64,000 nucleotides of DNA from CAWEBF01 sp963807235 (GCA_963807235.1 CAWEBF010000004.1:1-64000), one strand, 5' to 3'. Shown: positions 17,558 to 25,920, numbered from the stretch's first letter. Numbers and translations are program-made. The notes: generated by a model from the letters alone, not told the origin.

Positions 17558-19078
17558 GTGCGGCGGGGCCCAGTGCGATTTTTCGGTCTACGGTCTCCGG
17601 TCTCCAGTCTCCAGTCCTGGCGTTGCGGAACTGCATTATTGGCCATTGCTCTGGGAACGATGGCCTGCACGGCCCAGGCTCCAACCGATAAGCCGCCAGT
17701 GCCCGCCGCGAGCGGCGCCGACACGCACGCCGACGAAGCACGCGGCGTGGAGCTGGTCGGCTACCACGACCTGCAGGGCCGCGAATCGCTGGTCGTGACC
17801 ACGCTGGCCGACGAACGGAACGGCGCCTGGGTCTACGTCGGCCACCACGAAAGCTTCTGGGACAAGAAGCCGAAGCTGAACTCGATCACCGGCAAGATGG
17901 AATGGAACGGGACGTCCATCCTCGATGTCGCGGACCCCGCGCAGCCGAAGCTCGTGTGGCACATTCCCAACGACGGCGATCGCAACTCGCGCGGCGTGTC
18001 GGTGGTCTACGACTACCCGTTCGACGGCTCGGGCCGCGACTACCTGATTCGCAACTCGGAGATCCTGACCGAGGGCGAAACGGGCAAGGACCTGAAGTAC
18101 CAGATCTTCGACATCACCGATCGCGCCACCAACCCGTCGTCGATCTCGCTCGTGTCGGAGATCACGGGCACGCCCCCCAATTCGTGCGGGCCCGGGTGCG
18201 GCGGGCCGTTCATCCTGCGCGCGCACAAAGGCTGGTGGTCGCGCGAGACGGGCTACTTCTACGCGGCCTCCGGCGAACCCGGCTTCCGCAACGTCGTGGT
18301 GCAGATCTTCGACCTCAAGAACCCCAAGGCGCCGCGCTTCGTGGGCCGCGCGTGGCTGCCGGGGCTCAAGGACGGCGAGCCCGGCTATGAGGGCCAGTAC
18401 TCGCACCACCCGATCGTGGACGAGACCGGCAAGCGCATCTACGTCGGCTATCGCAACGCCGGCGGCCAGGCCGCCGCGTTCGACATCTCCGACCCCGCGA
18501 AGCCGCGTCTGGCCTGGTCGATCGATTTGAAGCCGCCGTTTCGAGGTCCGCACACGGTGTCCCCGATCCGCTACGACAGCGTGCCGAACTACGGCGCGGG
18601 CGCGCTGCCGCGAACCTACGCGCTGGTGGTGGACGAGGCTGGCGCCGAGGACATCACGCCCTGCCCAGGCCCGGTGCGCTCGGCCAGCTACATGGTGGAC
18701 ATCACGGACGAGATGAAGCCGTTTCCGGTGGCCGTCTGGCAGGTGCCCGTCGGCGACTACTGCAAGAAGGGCGGACGGTTCGGCCCGCACCAGTCGGCCG
18801 ACACGGTAAACGGGCAGATCAACCGCTTCACGGACAAGCTGGCGTGGATCGCCTATTTCAATGCGGGCGTACGCGTGGTGGACTTGACCGATCCGCTGCG
18901 CCCCACCGAGGTGGGCTACTACGTGCCGAAGGCCACGCCGCTCACCCACCCGATGGTGATGGGCCAACCGGCCGTGACGCAAATGAACGACGTGGACATC
19001 GACCACCGCGGCCTGGCGTACGCCAGCGACCGGGCGGGCACCGGCTTGTTCATCCTCCGCTTTACCGGCCAGCGTTAA
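17558..19078 (+). CDS. LVIVD-repeat exported protein (beta-propeller, probable lipoprotein)
   Basis: 506 residues from a GTG at 17558. The hydrophobic leader (TALLAIALGTMAC-TAQ) ends in a cysteine. The mature part has repeated segments of the LVIVD type (TSILDVADPAQPKLVWHI, QIFDLKNPKAPRFVGRA, AAFDISDPAKPRLAWSID, VRVVDLTDPLRPTEVGYYV), which form a beta-propeller. A paired-cysteine loop NSCGPGCGG is present. Such proteins are exported and of unknown role. The stretch between the GTG and the hydrophobic core is encoded by a heptamer array (17585-17617), so the true start is uncertain and a change in repeat number would shift the frame. Confidence 0.75.
   Translation: MRRGPVRFFGLRSPVSSLQSWRCGTALLAIALGTMACTAQAPTDKPPVPAASGADTHADEARGVELVGYHDLQGRESLVVTTLADERNGAWVYVGHHESFWDKKPKLNSITGKMEWNGTSILDVADPAQPKLVWHIPNDGDRNSRGVSVVYDYPFDGSGRDYLIRNSEILTEGETGKDLKYQIFDITDRATNPSSISLVSEITGTPPNSCGPGCGGPFILRAHKGWWSRETGYFYAASGEPGFRNVVVQIFDLKNPKAPRFVGRAWLPGLKDGEPGYEGQYSHHPIVDETGKRIYVGYRNAGGQAAAFDISDPAKPRLAWSIDLKPPFRGPHTVSPIRYDSVPNYGAGALPRTYALVVDEAGAEDITPCPGPVRSASYMVDITDEMKPFPVAVWQVPVGDYCKKGGRFGPHQSADTVNGQINRFTDKLAWIAYFNAGVRVVDLTDPLRPTEVGYYVPKATPLTHPMVMGQPAVTQMNDVDIDHRGLAYASDRAGTGLFILRFTGQR
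17585..17617 (+). repeat. Heptamer tandem array, GGTCTCC type (inside a CDS)
   Basis: Units GGTCTAC, GGTCTCC, GGTCTCC, AGTCTCC and a decayed AGTCCTG. It lies between the GTG start and the signal-peptide core of the LVIVD gene. Seven is not a multiple of three, so gain or loss of one unit changes the reading frame. Confidence 0.8.
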
Positions 19079-19079
19079 C

Positions 19080-19107
19080 GGAAGCCGGGAGCCGGAAGCC
19101 GGGAGCC
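19080..19107 (+). repeat. Heptamer tandem array, GGRAGCC type (left flank)
   Basis: Four perfect alternating units, GGAAGCC GGGAGCC GGAAGCC GGGAGCC, in the gap before the GTG start at 19115. The same unit recurs at the 3' end of that gene (20019-20074), so the gene is bracketed by like arrays. Confidence 0.9.
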
Positions 19108-19114
19108 TTTAACC

Positions 19115-20077
19115 GTGCCCATCGATCGCGCGTACCTGCTGTCGCTGCCCGAGCGGCTGGTTCGGTCGGTGGTTGCGCTCGGTGCCGGCCTCACCCGTGA
19201 AGTGGGCGAGGTCGCCTTGCCCGACTCGGTTCGTCAGGGGCAGCTCTATCAGAACCTCGTCGAAAGCACGTTGCGGTTCCTGATCGAACGGGTCGGCGGC
19301 GCGGAGGGCGTGTACGACGCGGAGACGCGGCTGCCTGAAGACTTCCTGGTCCGCCGTACGGCTGGTAACGCTCTCGAGGTCCTGGGGCTCGTGGCCTTTC
19401 GAGCCTCACCGGTCTGGGTCCTGGCCGCGCTGGCCGACGTGTGCGGCCTTGGCCGCCATCTGATTCCCCAGATCGCCGAAGCCTTGAAAGCCCAGAAGCT
19501 CCTCGACCAGGAGGCGAGCTTCGAGAGCGTGGACCAGTTGTTGGACGGCCTGGAGCGGACGTCGTCACGCATCGCCTCCACCGTGAACACGCCACCGCTC
19601 GACGTTGCCGGGCTGCGCAAGGAGTGGGACGCCATCCGGCAGGAGGCCAGGGCGCTCACGCCACAAAGCCTGCCCTCGGCGGAGGCCGTAACCGGCCTCT
19701 GGGAGCGCCTGCGATCCGAGGCCGCCCGTCAGGACGTGTCGGTATTCGAGGCCTCGTCGATGATGGCCGTGTCGGCGGTTCGCAGCGTGCCGGACCACGT
19801 GCGATGGCTCTCCACATCGACGACAGTCGGCGCGGGGCGGGTCGGGAGCGTCATGGCGGGTGAGCTTCTCGACCACTACCGCCGGACGCTGGACGAGGCG
19901 CGCGCCACCGGTTTCGCCGCGTATGCAAACGCACAACTCGGTCCCTACGTCAAAGCCGCCGCCGCCCTGTTCTCGCCAGACCGCCGCACGCTGACAGAGA
20001 GCCTGCTGGAACGAGGCCGGGAGCCGGAAGCCGGGAGCCATCAACCGGGAGCCGGAAACCGGAAGCCGGAAGCCTAA
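19115..20077 (+). CDS. Conserved-looking cytoplasmic protein of unknown function
   Basis: 320 residues from a GTG at 19115, with no signal peptide. Two long hydrophobic-amphipathic helices (NALEVLGLVAFRASPVWVLA, ALADVCGLGRHLIPQIAEAL) suggest membrane association. The rest is helical and charged. The last 18 residues (REPEAGSHQPGAGNRKPEA) are translated heptamer repeat and are not likely to belong to the ancestral protein. The stop overlaps that of the convergent gene at 20074. I cannot assign a family. Confidence 0.6.
   Translation: MPIDRAYLLSLPERLVRSVVALGAGLTREVGEVALPDSVRQGQLYQNLVESTLRFLIERVGGAEGVYDAETRLPEDFLVRRTAGNALEVLGLVAFRASPVWVLAALADVCGLGRHLIPQIAEALKAQKLLDQEASFESVDQLLDGLERTSSRIASTVNTPPLDVAGLRKEWDAIRQEARALTPQSLPSAEAVTGLWERLRSEAARQDVSVFEASSMMAVSAVRSVPDHVRWLSTSTTVGAGRVGSVMAGELLDHYRRTLDEARATGFAAYANAQLGPYVKAAAALFSPDRRTLTESLLERGREPEAGSHQPGAGNRKPEA
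20019..20074 (+). repeat. Heptamer tandem array, GGRAGCC type (right flank, coding)
   Basis: Seven units (GGGAGCC, GGAAGCC, GGGAGCC, a 7-base break, then GGGAGCC, GGAAACC, GGAAGCC, GGAAGCC) running directly into the TAA stop of the gene at 19115. It supplies that gene's last codons and reaches the stop codon of the opposite-strand gene. Confidence 0.85.
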
Positions 20078-20475
20078 ATCAACGTTACGCTCTGGGCGGC
20101 CGCTGCCACGATGTAGCAGCGTTCGTTGTTGTCGTCGGGATCGGCCGGCACTATGAAGAACCCGGGCCGGTCGGGCTGGTAGCCCTGCGTAGTCCCGACG
20201 ACGGTCTCGCCGTCCAGGAACACGACCTGGATCTTGCGGCCCGCCGGGGGGCGCAACCCCTCGAAACTCTGCTGCTCCTGGTAGGCGGGGTCGCCGGCGA
20301 AGTCCTTCACGAAGAACACGGCTTTGAGATCGGCGACCTGGACGAGGACTGGTGGAACACCCGGCCCGGCGTCGGACGCGGTGACGTGAAACGCGCTCTT
20401 GGCCGGCACGAAGTCGCTCGTCGAGCCCTTGAGCGTCCGGCCGTCCCGGTACCTCACCACGATCTTGTTCTGCAC
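20074..20475 (-). CDS. Small conserved protein, DUF6982-like
   Basis: 133 residues from a GTG at 20475. It opens QNKIVVRYRDGRTLKGSTSD and continues with FVPAKSAFHVTASD, AVFFVKDFAGDP and RKIQVVFLDGETVVGTTQGY. This pattern (KIVVRY.DG..LKG...DF.P....FH) is one I associate with a small acidobacterial domain annotated DUF6982; the name is from memory and should be checked. It is soluble and predominantly beta, and resembles PilZ-like folds. The upstream region holds a double stem-loop element, which must overlap its promoter. Confidence 0.65.
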   Translation of the reverse strand: MQNKIVVRYRDGRTLKGSTSDFVPAKSAFHVTASDAGPGVPPVLVQVADLKAVFFVKDFAGDPAYQEQQSFEGLRPPAGRKIQVVFLDGETVVGTTQGYQPDRPGFFIVPADPDDNNERCYIVAAAAQSVTLI

Positions 20476-20487
20476 GACGGGCCAAGT

Positions 20488-20543
20488 GTAGCGAGGCTTC
20501 GCCTCGCTACAACAGTGTCTTCTTGCCCGCACTCCGTGCGGGC
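20488..20543 (+). repeat. Double stem-loop element, copy 2
   Basis: Stem 1 is GTAGCGAGGC/GCCTCGCTAC with loop TTC (20488-20510). The spacer is AACAGTGTCTTCTT. Stem 2 is GCCCGCAC/GTGCGGGC with loop TCC (20525-20543). It sits in the divergent gap between the genes starting at 20475 (-) and 20618 (+), so a terminator role alone would not explain its place. Confidence 0.85.
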
Positions 20544-20617
20544 GGTTGGCTGCGTCCCGCAGAGCTGGAGCCGGGCGATTGGCACACGTTATAGTGGCGC
20601 GCGGGTTCCACGACCAC

Positions 20618-22033
20618 ATGACTGGCGTGTTCATCAGCTATCGGCGCGAGGACGCGGCAGGCTTTGCCGGACGGTTGTGCGACTCGCTGGAACTGCAGCT
20701 TCCCACCGAGCCGATCTTCCGCGACGTAGACGGCCTGGTACCCGGCCAGGACTTCGTGGCCGCCATCGAGACCAGGCTCCGCCAGTGCCGCGTCTGCCTG
20801 GCGGTGATCGGGCGCGACTGGCTGAACGCACGCGACGCGGAGGGCCGGCGCCGGTTGGACCAGCCCGACGACTTCGTTCGGCTGGAGCTGACGGCGGCGC
20901 TGGCCAGACCCGAGGTACTGGTGATTCCGGTCCTGGTCGAGGGCGCCTCGATGCCGCCGGCGGAGACGCTGCCGCCGGAGATTCGCGCGTTGGCGCGGCG
21001 CCAGGCGATGGCGTTGCGCGACGACTCCTGGGAAAGCGACGTCGCGCGGCTGGTGCGCTCGATCGGACCAGCAGTGGGCGAGCCCCGACGGCTCGCGCCG
21101 CCACGATGGCCGTTCCGCGTCGATTGGCGGCTCGCCGCGGGCCTCGTGGTACTGCTCGCGCTGGCGCTTGTGGTCAATGCCATGCGCTCCGGACCGGACA
21201 CCGACGCTGCGCCCACGAGCGTAGACAGCGCGCCGGGTATCGAACCGGCGCCAGGCGTCGAGTCGGCCGCGGCGGCGCCGTCGAGCGGTGGCCGCGAGCT
21301 GGCGATCCCAGCCGTGTCTCAGGTGGGATCACGTGGGCTGATTTACACGCTGATGTCGGCGCGGCTCGAGCCTGGCGGGTCGTCGGACACGCTTCGGCTT
21401 GGGATCGCCCTCGAGAACGATTCGGACGGCGCAGCGAACTTCTGGGACGACACGTTCCGCCTGGTCGTCGACGGCAACGTGCTGGCGCCCAACAGCCTCC
21501 TGAACGTCGTCGTCAACGGCCACGCCACCTCGGATGGGACCGTGACCTTCAGCGTACCGAGCGGCACGAAACGAGGCGTGCTGCGCACCACCATTCGGGA
21601 CACGGCTGGCGAGATCCCGCTGGACTTCTCGGGCCGCGCCGCGGGTACGCCTGCCCCGTCCACCTCGCGCAGCGCGCGGGCCATCGTCACGTCGATCAGC
21701 ACGGAGGCTCGTCCGCTCGTGACCCAACCCGCGATGTCAGCGACGCTGACCGGCGTCGGCACGCGACGGTTCGCCAACGTGCTGCGCGTGGAGCTGGCGG
21801 TGCGGATGGCCGCCTCCGGGCCCGGCGCTGTCGGCACGGGCGACCTCACGCTTCGGCTCGTGGTGGGTGAAGACGTGCTCGCGCCGACGCGGTTGCCGAT
21901 CGGCGGCATCATCGAAGGCGGCACGACGCTGCGCACCACCGTGGAGTTCGAGGTCCCGACCAGCACCACTCGCGCGGTGCTGCGAGCCATGTCCGGCGAG
22001 GCGCGCAGCGAAATCCCCTTGGCGCTGCGGTAG
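20618..22033 (+). CDS. Membrane-anchored TIR-domain protein
   Basis: 471 residues. The N-terminal TIR domain (about 1-150) shows TGVFISYRREDAAGFAGRL, IFRDVDGLVPGQDFVAAIE and CRVCLAVIGRDWL. Glu90 in DDFVRLELTAAL is placed like the catalytic glutamate of NAD-cleaving TIRs. One membrane helix follows (WRLAAGLVVLLALALVVNAM, about residues 170-190), then an Ala/Pro linker and two similar beta-sandwich domains of DUF4352 type (DTLRLGIALENDSDG... and NVLRVELAVRMAASG...). The domain order puts TIR in the cytoplasm and the beta domains outside. Many defence TIRs are soluble; this looks more like an envelope sensor or signalling protein. TATAGT (20590-20595) is a possible -10. Confidence 0.8.
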   Translation: MTGVFISYRREDAAGFAGRLCDSLELQLPTEPIFRDVDGLVPGQDFVAAIETRLRQCRVCLAVIGRDWLNARDAEGRRRLDQPDDFVRLELTAALARPEVLVIPVLVEGASMPPAETLPPEIRALARRQAMALRDDSWESDVARLVRSIGPAVGEPRRLAPPRWPFRVDWRLAAGLVVLLALALVVNAMRSGPDTDAAPTSVDSAPGIEPAPGVESAAAAPSSGGRELAIPAVSQVGSRGLIYTLMSARLEPGGSSDTLRLGIALENDSDGAANFWDDTFRLVVDGNVLAPNSLLNVVVNGHATSDGTVTFSVPSGTKRGVLRTTIRDTAGEIPLDFSGRAAGTPAPSTSRSARAIVTSISTEARPLVTQPAMSATLTGVGTRRFANVLRVELAVRMAASGPGAVGTGDLTLRLVVGEDVLAPTRLPIGGIIEGGTTLRTTVEFEVPTSTTRAVLRAMSGEARSEIPLALR

Positions 22034-22062
22034 CCGGAGAGCGCTCCGCCTCGCCGGTAGGC

Positions 22063-22068
22063 GACAAT
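22063..22068 (+). promoter_or_regulatory. -10 box of a near-leaderless promoter
   Basis: GACAAT, seven bases before the GTG start at 22076. No Shine-Dalgarno is present in between. Confidence 0.45.
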
Positions 22069-22075
22069 CGGATCC

Positions 22076-22717
22076 GTGACGTTCGATCCCGACGCCCTGC
22101 GCCGGAGGCTCGCCGCGCCGCTGCCAGGCTTCGAGGCGCAGCTGCGGATGGCGCCCCGCCCGCGCCCGCACTGGCCCGCCGATGGCCCGCCCCTCCGGGA
22201 TGCGGCCGCGCTCGTGCTGCTCTATCCCGGGGACGGCGACTGGTGGGTGCCGCTGACCGTTCGGGCCTCGACGCTGCCCCATCACACCGGTCAGGTGTCG
22301 CTGCCCGGGGGGCGCCTGGACGCCGGCGAAACCATCGAGCAGGCGGCGCTCCGGGAGGCGTATGAAGAGGTGGGGCTCGCCTCTGCCGACGTCACGGTGC
22401 TCGGCCAGCTGACGCCGCTGCCGATTCCCGTCAGCGGTCATCTGCTGCACCCCGTCGTGGGGCTGGCCGCCTCCCGCCCGAGATTCCTGCTGGCGGCCGC
22501 GGAGGTGGAGCGGCTCATCGTGGCGCCCCTGTCGCGGTTGAGGGAGCCCGCGACGGTCCAGTGGCAGCAGCGCCTCCGGGAGCGCCCGCCCGGCGGCGTC
22601 ATGGACGTGCCTTTCTTCGATGTGGAGGGCGCGCACGTGTGGGGAGCCACGGCGATGGTGCTGGCGGAGTTGCTGGCGGTTCTGGCCGAGGTCGACGCGG
22701 AGACTACCCCCTTATAG
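22076..22717 (+). CDS. Nudix CoA diphosphatase (NudL-like)
   Basis: 213 residues. The Nudix box is complete: GGRLDAGETIEQAAL continuing with REAYEEVGL. The preceding UPF0035 signature of CoA pyrophosphatases, LTVRASTLPHHTGQVSLPGG, matches LLTxRSxxMRxHxGxVxFPGG closely. The enzyme should split CoA or acyl-CoA into 3',5'-ADP and 4'-phosphopantetheine with Mg2+ or Mn2+. It starts at a GTG 42 bases after the TIR gene, with its own -10 box. That a TIR NADase candidate and a Nudix hydrolase are neighbours is interesting, but a functional link is unproven. Confidence 0.9.
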   Translation: MTFDPDALRRRLAAPLPGFEAQLRMAPRPRPHWPADGPPLRDAAALVLLYPGDGDWWVPLTVRASTLPHHTGQVSLPGGRLDAGETIEQAALREAYEEVGLASADVTVLGQLTPLPIPVSGHLLHPVVGLAASRPRFLLAAAEVERLIVAPLSRLREPATVQWQQRLRERPPGGVMDVPFFDVEGAHVWGATAMVLAELLAVLAEVDAETTPL

Positions 22718-22735
22718 GCAGGGGCGGAGCCCTGC
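22718..22735 (+). terminator. Short terminator hairpin
   Basis: GCAGGG (22718-22723) pairs with CCCTGC (22730-22735) around GCGGAG, directly after the Nudix stop. TATCAT (22746-22751) a little further on may be the -10 of xoxF. Confidence 0.45.
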
Positions 22736-22796
22736 TGGTTTCGGGTATCATTCGCGCTCCAGTTCCCCATCGAACCGTACCCGCGCAGGAGAACAT

Positions 22797-24584
22797 ATGA
22801 AGAGACCGCGCCGTTCGTCGTTGGTCGTCGTCTCGTTGGCCTTGTTGATCACAATCGCCTGTTCCAGCGCGCCAGCCCCGGCGCCGGGATCGGCGGCACC
22901 CGCCTCGTCCGCGTCGGCGTCGGCGTCAGCCTCGGCTGCCGACAAAGAGTGGACGATGCCGAACAAGAACCTCTCGGCCACCCGCTATAGCGGGCTGAGC
23001 GAGATCAACACCGAGAACGTGAAGAACTTGAAGGCCGCCTGGACGTTCTCCACCGGCGTCCTGCGTGGGCACGAAGGCGAGCCCATCGTCGTGGGGTCCA
23101 CGATGTACCTGGCCACGCCGTTCCCGAACATCGTTTACGCGCTCGACCTGACGAAGGAGGGCGCGCCGGTGAAGTGGAAGTACACCCCGAAGCAGGACGC
23201 GGCGGTGATCCCGATCGCCTGCTGCGACACCGTCAACCGGGGCGTGATCCACGCCGACGGCAAGATCTTCTTCAACCAGCTGGACACCAACACAGTGGCG
23301 CTCGACGCCGCGACGGGCAAGGAGCTGTGGAAGGTCCAGCAGGGCGACTACCGCCAGGGCCAGACCATCACCAACGCGCCGCTGGTGATCAGGGACAAAG
23401 TGATCTCCGGCATCTCGGGCGGCGAGTTCGGCGTGCGCGGGTTCGTGACGGCCAACGACGTGAACACCGGCAAGCAGATCTGGCGGATGTACAGCACGGG
23501 CCCCGAAGCCGAGGTCGGCTTCCCGGGGTCGGTCGAGACCTGGAAGGGCGACGAGTGGAAGCGGGGCGGCGGCACCACGTGGGGCTGGTACAGCTACGAC
23601 CCCGAGCTGAACCTCCTCTACTACGGCACCGGCAACCCCGGATCCTGGAACCCGGACCAGCGGCCCGGCGACAACAAGTACTCGATGACGATCTTCGCCA
23701 GGAATCCGGACACCGGCAAGGCCGCGTGGGCGTATCAGAAGACGCCGCACGATGCGTGGGATTACGACGGCATCAACGAGAACGTGCTCGCCGACGTCAT
23801 GATCAACGGGCAGACGCGCAAGGTGCTCGTGAACTTCGACCGCAACGGGTTTTCCTACGTGCTCGACCGCAAGACCGGAGAACTGCTGCAGGCCAATCCC
23901 TTCGGCGCCGTGAACTGGGCAACGAGCATCGACCTGAAGACCGGCCGCCCGGTGGAGAACCCGGAGAAGCGGACCTCGGCCAGCAAGAACACCAAGGACA
24001 TCTGCCCCTCCGCCATGGGCGCGAAGAACCAGCAGCCGGTCTCCTTCTCGCCGCGCACCGGCTTCTTCTACGTCCCGACCAATAACCTCTGCATGGACTA
24101 CGAAGGCGTGGAGGTGAAGTACCAGGCCGGCCAGCCGTACGTGGGCGCCATCGTCGTCAGCAAACCCGGCCCCGGCGGCAACCGCGGCGAGTTCATCGCC
24201 TGGGATCCCAGCGTCGGCAAGAAGGTGTGGGGCATCAAGGAGAACCTGTCCAGTTGGGGCGGCGCGCTGTCCACCGCCGGCGACGTGGTCTTCTACGGCA
24301 CCATGGAAGGCTGGCTCAAGGCGGTCAACGCCAAGACCGGCGACGTGCTGTGGAAGTTCAAGACGCCATCGGGAATCATCGGCAACCCGATGACCTACGT
24401 CGGCCCCGACGGCAAGCAGTACGTGGCGGTCCTGTCGGGCATCGGCGGCTGGTCGGGCATCGGCGTCGCCGCCGAGATGGGCCTCGAGGATCCGACCGCC
24501 GGACTCGGCGCGATCGGCGCCTTCAGCGACCTGGCCAACTTCAGCAACCAGGGCGGCGTGCTGACGGTGTTCTCGCTGCCGTAG
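22797..24584 (+). CDS. xoxF: XoxF-type PQQ methanol/alcohol dehydrogenase (lanthanide site)
   Basis: 595 residues, the normal length for a quinoprotein methanol dehydrogenase. Visible active-site features are the vicinal pair Cys142-Cys143 in IACCDTVNRG, Glu210 in SGGEFGVRG, Asn280 in YYGTGNPGSWNP and the catalytic Asp322 in HDAWDYDGINENVL. Asp324, two residues on, is the extra carboxylate that marks lanthanide-dependent XoxF; calcium MxaF has Ala there. The leader ends in a cysteine (LLITIAC-SSAPAP) and is followed by an Ala/Ser/Pro linker, which suggests a lipid-anchored enzyme instead of the usual soluble one. Start: ATG at 22797 after GCAGGAG. xoxJ follows after 4 bases. Confidence 0.9.
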   Translation: MKRPRRSSLVVVSLALLITIACSSAPAPAPGSAAPASSASASASASAADKEWTMPNKNLSATRYSGLSEINTENVKNLKAAWTFSTGVLRGHEGEPIVVGSTMYLATPFPNIVYALDLTKEGAPVKWKYTPKQDAAVIPIACCDTVNRGVIHADGKIFFNQLDTNTVALDAATGKELWKVQQGDYRQGQTITNAPLVIRDKVISGISGGEFGVRGFVTANDVNTGKQIWRMYSTGPEAEVGFPGSVETWKGDEWKRGGGTTWGWYSYDPELNLLYYGTGNPGSWNPDQRPGDNKYSMTIFARNPDTGKAAWAYQKTPHDAWDYDGINENVLADVMINGQTRKVLVNFDRNGFSYVLDRKTGELLQANPFGAVNWATSIDLKTGRPVENPEKRTSASKNTKDICPSAMGAKNQQPVSFSPRTGFFYVPTNNLCMDYEGVEVKYQAGQPYVGAIVVSKPGPGGNRGEFIAWDPSVGKKVWGIKENLSSWGGALSTAGDVVFYGTMEGWLKAVNAKTGDVLWKFKTPSGIIGNPMTYVGPDGKQYVAVLSGIGGWSGIGVAAEMGLEDPTAGLGAIGAFSDLANFSNQGGVLTVFSLP

Positions 24585-24588
24585 CCCT

Positions 24589-25446
24589 GTGGGTCGTCGT
24601 CGACTGGTGGCTCTCGCTCTGTGCCTCGTCTGTCCGGCGCTCGTTGCCGGACAGGCGAAGCCTGTCGCGCCGAAGGCGGCACCGACAGTCCGCGGCGAAG
24701 GCGGGTTCCGTGTCTGCGCCGATCCGCAGAACATGCCGTTCTCGAATGACAAGGGCGAGGGGTTCGAGAACAAGATCGCGACGCTCGTCGCCAAGGACTT
24801 CGGCGCCACCCCCACCTACATCTGGTGGGGCCAGCGCCGCGGGTTCATCCGGAACACGATGGACGCGACGCTCAAGGAAGGGCGGTGCGACTTCGTGATG
24901 GGCGTGCCGGCCAACTACGACCTGGTCAGCACCACGCGGCCCTACTACCGCTCCACCTATGTGTTCGTCTACCCCAAGGGCAAGGGGCTGTCGATCCGAT
25001 CGCTCGACGACCAGGTGCTCAAGAAGCTCAAGATCGGCGTCCACCTGCTGGGCGACGACTACACGAATCCGCCGCCGGTTCACGAGCTGGGCAAGCGCGG
25101 CGTGGTGGACAACGTCGTCGGCTTCAGCACGTTCTACTCCGCCGACAACCCGCCCAGCGCGATCGTTGACGCGGTGGCCAAGGGCACGATCGACGTGGCC
25201 ATCGTGTGGGGGCCTATCGCCGGCTACTTCGCGCAGCGCCAGCGGGTGCCGTTGGAGCTGGTGCCGATTCCCTCACGCAAGGGCGATCTGCCGTTCGAGT
25301 TCGACATCTCCATGGGAGTCAAGCGCGGGAACGAAGCGGCCCGTGCCAAGCTCGCTCAGGTGCTCGCCAAGCGGCAGCCGGAGATCGAGGCCATCCTGCG
25401 GGAGTACGGCGTGCCGTTGCAGCCACTCGCGCCGAGGACGAGATGA
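24589..25446 (+). CDS. xoxJ: XoxJ/MxaJ-like periplasmic binding protein
   Basis: 285 residues from a GTG four bases after xoxF. Signal peptide (LVALALCLVCPALVAGQ), then a family 3 solute-binding fold with the quinoprotein-associated signatures RVCADPQNMPFSNDKGEGFE, TYIWWGQRRGFIRNTM and CDFVMGVPANYDLV. XoxJ proteins are thought to help activate XoxF or load its cofactor in the periplasm. The position between xoxF and a cytochrome c gene matches known xoxFJG clusters. The stop TGA overlaps an ATG (25443-25446), hinting at coupling to the next gene. Confidence 0.88.
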   Translation: MGRRRLVALALCLVCPALVAGQAKPVAPKAAPTVRGEGGFRVCADPQNMPFSNDKGEGFENKIATLVAKDFGATPTYIWWGQRRGFIRNTMDATLKEGRCDFVMGVPANYDLVSTTRPYYRSTYVFVYPKGKGLSIRSLDDQVLKKLKIGVHLLGDDYTNPPPVHELGKRGVVDNVVGFSTFYSADNPPSAIVDAVAKGTIDVAIVWGPIAGYFAQRQRVPLELVPIPSRKGDLPFEFDISMGVKRGNEAARAKLAQVLAKRQPEIEAILREYGVPLQPLAPRTR

Positions 25447-25464
25447 GGACATTGGGATTCGGCG

Positions 25465-25920
25465 GTGGTGTGCCTGGCCGTTGTTGCCTGGATGACCGTG
25501 AGCGCCTGCGCGCGTGGATGGAGCCGCGCCGCCGCAGGCAGCGCCAGCGGCGGCGGCTCACCGCAGGCGGCGCCGGCGGCCCCGTCGGATATCTACAAGA
25601 GCGTGTACGACGGCTGGAAGTGGTGGCACGTCTACTGCTACCGCTGCCACGGCACCAACGCCGTGGCCACCACCATGGCGCCGGATCTGCTTGACCCGAA
25701 TCGCAAGATGGGGCGGGCGCCGTTCCTGAAGATCGTCCGCAGCGGCGTCCCTGACAAGGGCATGCAGGCGTGGGACAAGCTCCTCGACGACAAGCAAATC
25801 AACGACTTGTACATCTACGTCAGAGCCAGGGCCGACAAGGTGCTGCCGCCCGGACGTGTCGATGAGGTCGGCCCCGGGGGCGGCCAGTGGGTGCCTCCCG
25901 CGGGATGGACGGCTCGCTGA
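25465..25920 (+). CDS. xoxG: XoxG-like cytochrome c (start uncertain)
   Basis: 151 residues from a GTG at 25465. One haem-binding motif CYRCHG and a methionine ligand in KGMQAWDKLL show a single-haem class I cytochrome; the leader (AVVAWMTVSAC-ARG) looks like a lipoprotein signal. It should take electrons from XoxF. An ATG at 25443, which overlaps the xoxJ stop as ATGA, is the more natural start, but it is one frame away. A one-base slip near GGCGGTGGTG (25461-25470) would join the two, giving a leader starting MRTLGFGG. The cytoplasmic PQQ genes are not in this window. Confidence 0.82.
   Translation: MVCLAVVAWMTVSACARGWSRAAAGSASGGGSPQAAPAAPSDIYKSVYDGWKWWHVYCYRCHGTNAVATTMAPDLLDPNRKMGRAPFLKIVRSGVPDKGMQAWDKLLDDKQINDLYIYVRARADKVLPPGRVDEVGPGGGQWVPPAGWTAR

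Noticed and set aside
20618..22717. TIR plus Nudix as a Thoeris, CBASS or other known defence system
   Set aside because: No ThsA, cyclase, Argonaute or other partner is present, and the TIR protein is membrane-anchored with external domains; co-location with Nudix alone is insufficient.
22926..24815. A 629-residue open frame opposite xoxF
   Set aside because: Shadow of a highly codon-biased gene; low-complexity composition, no start signals, no domain.
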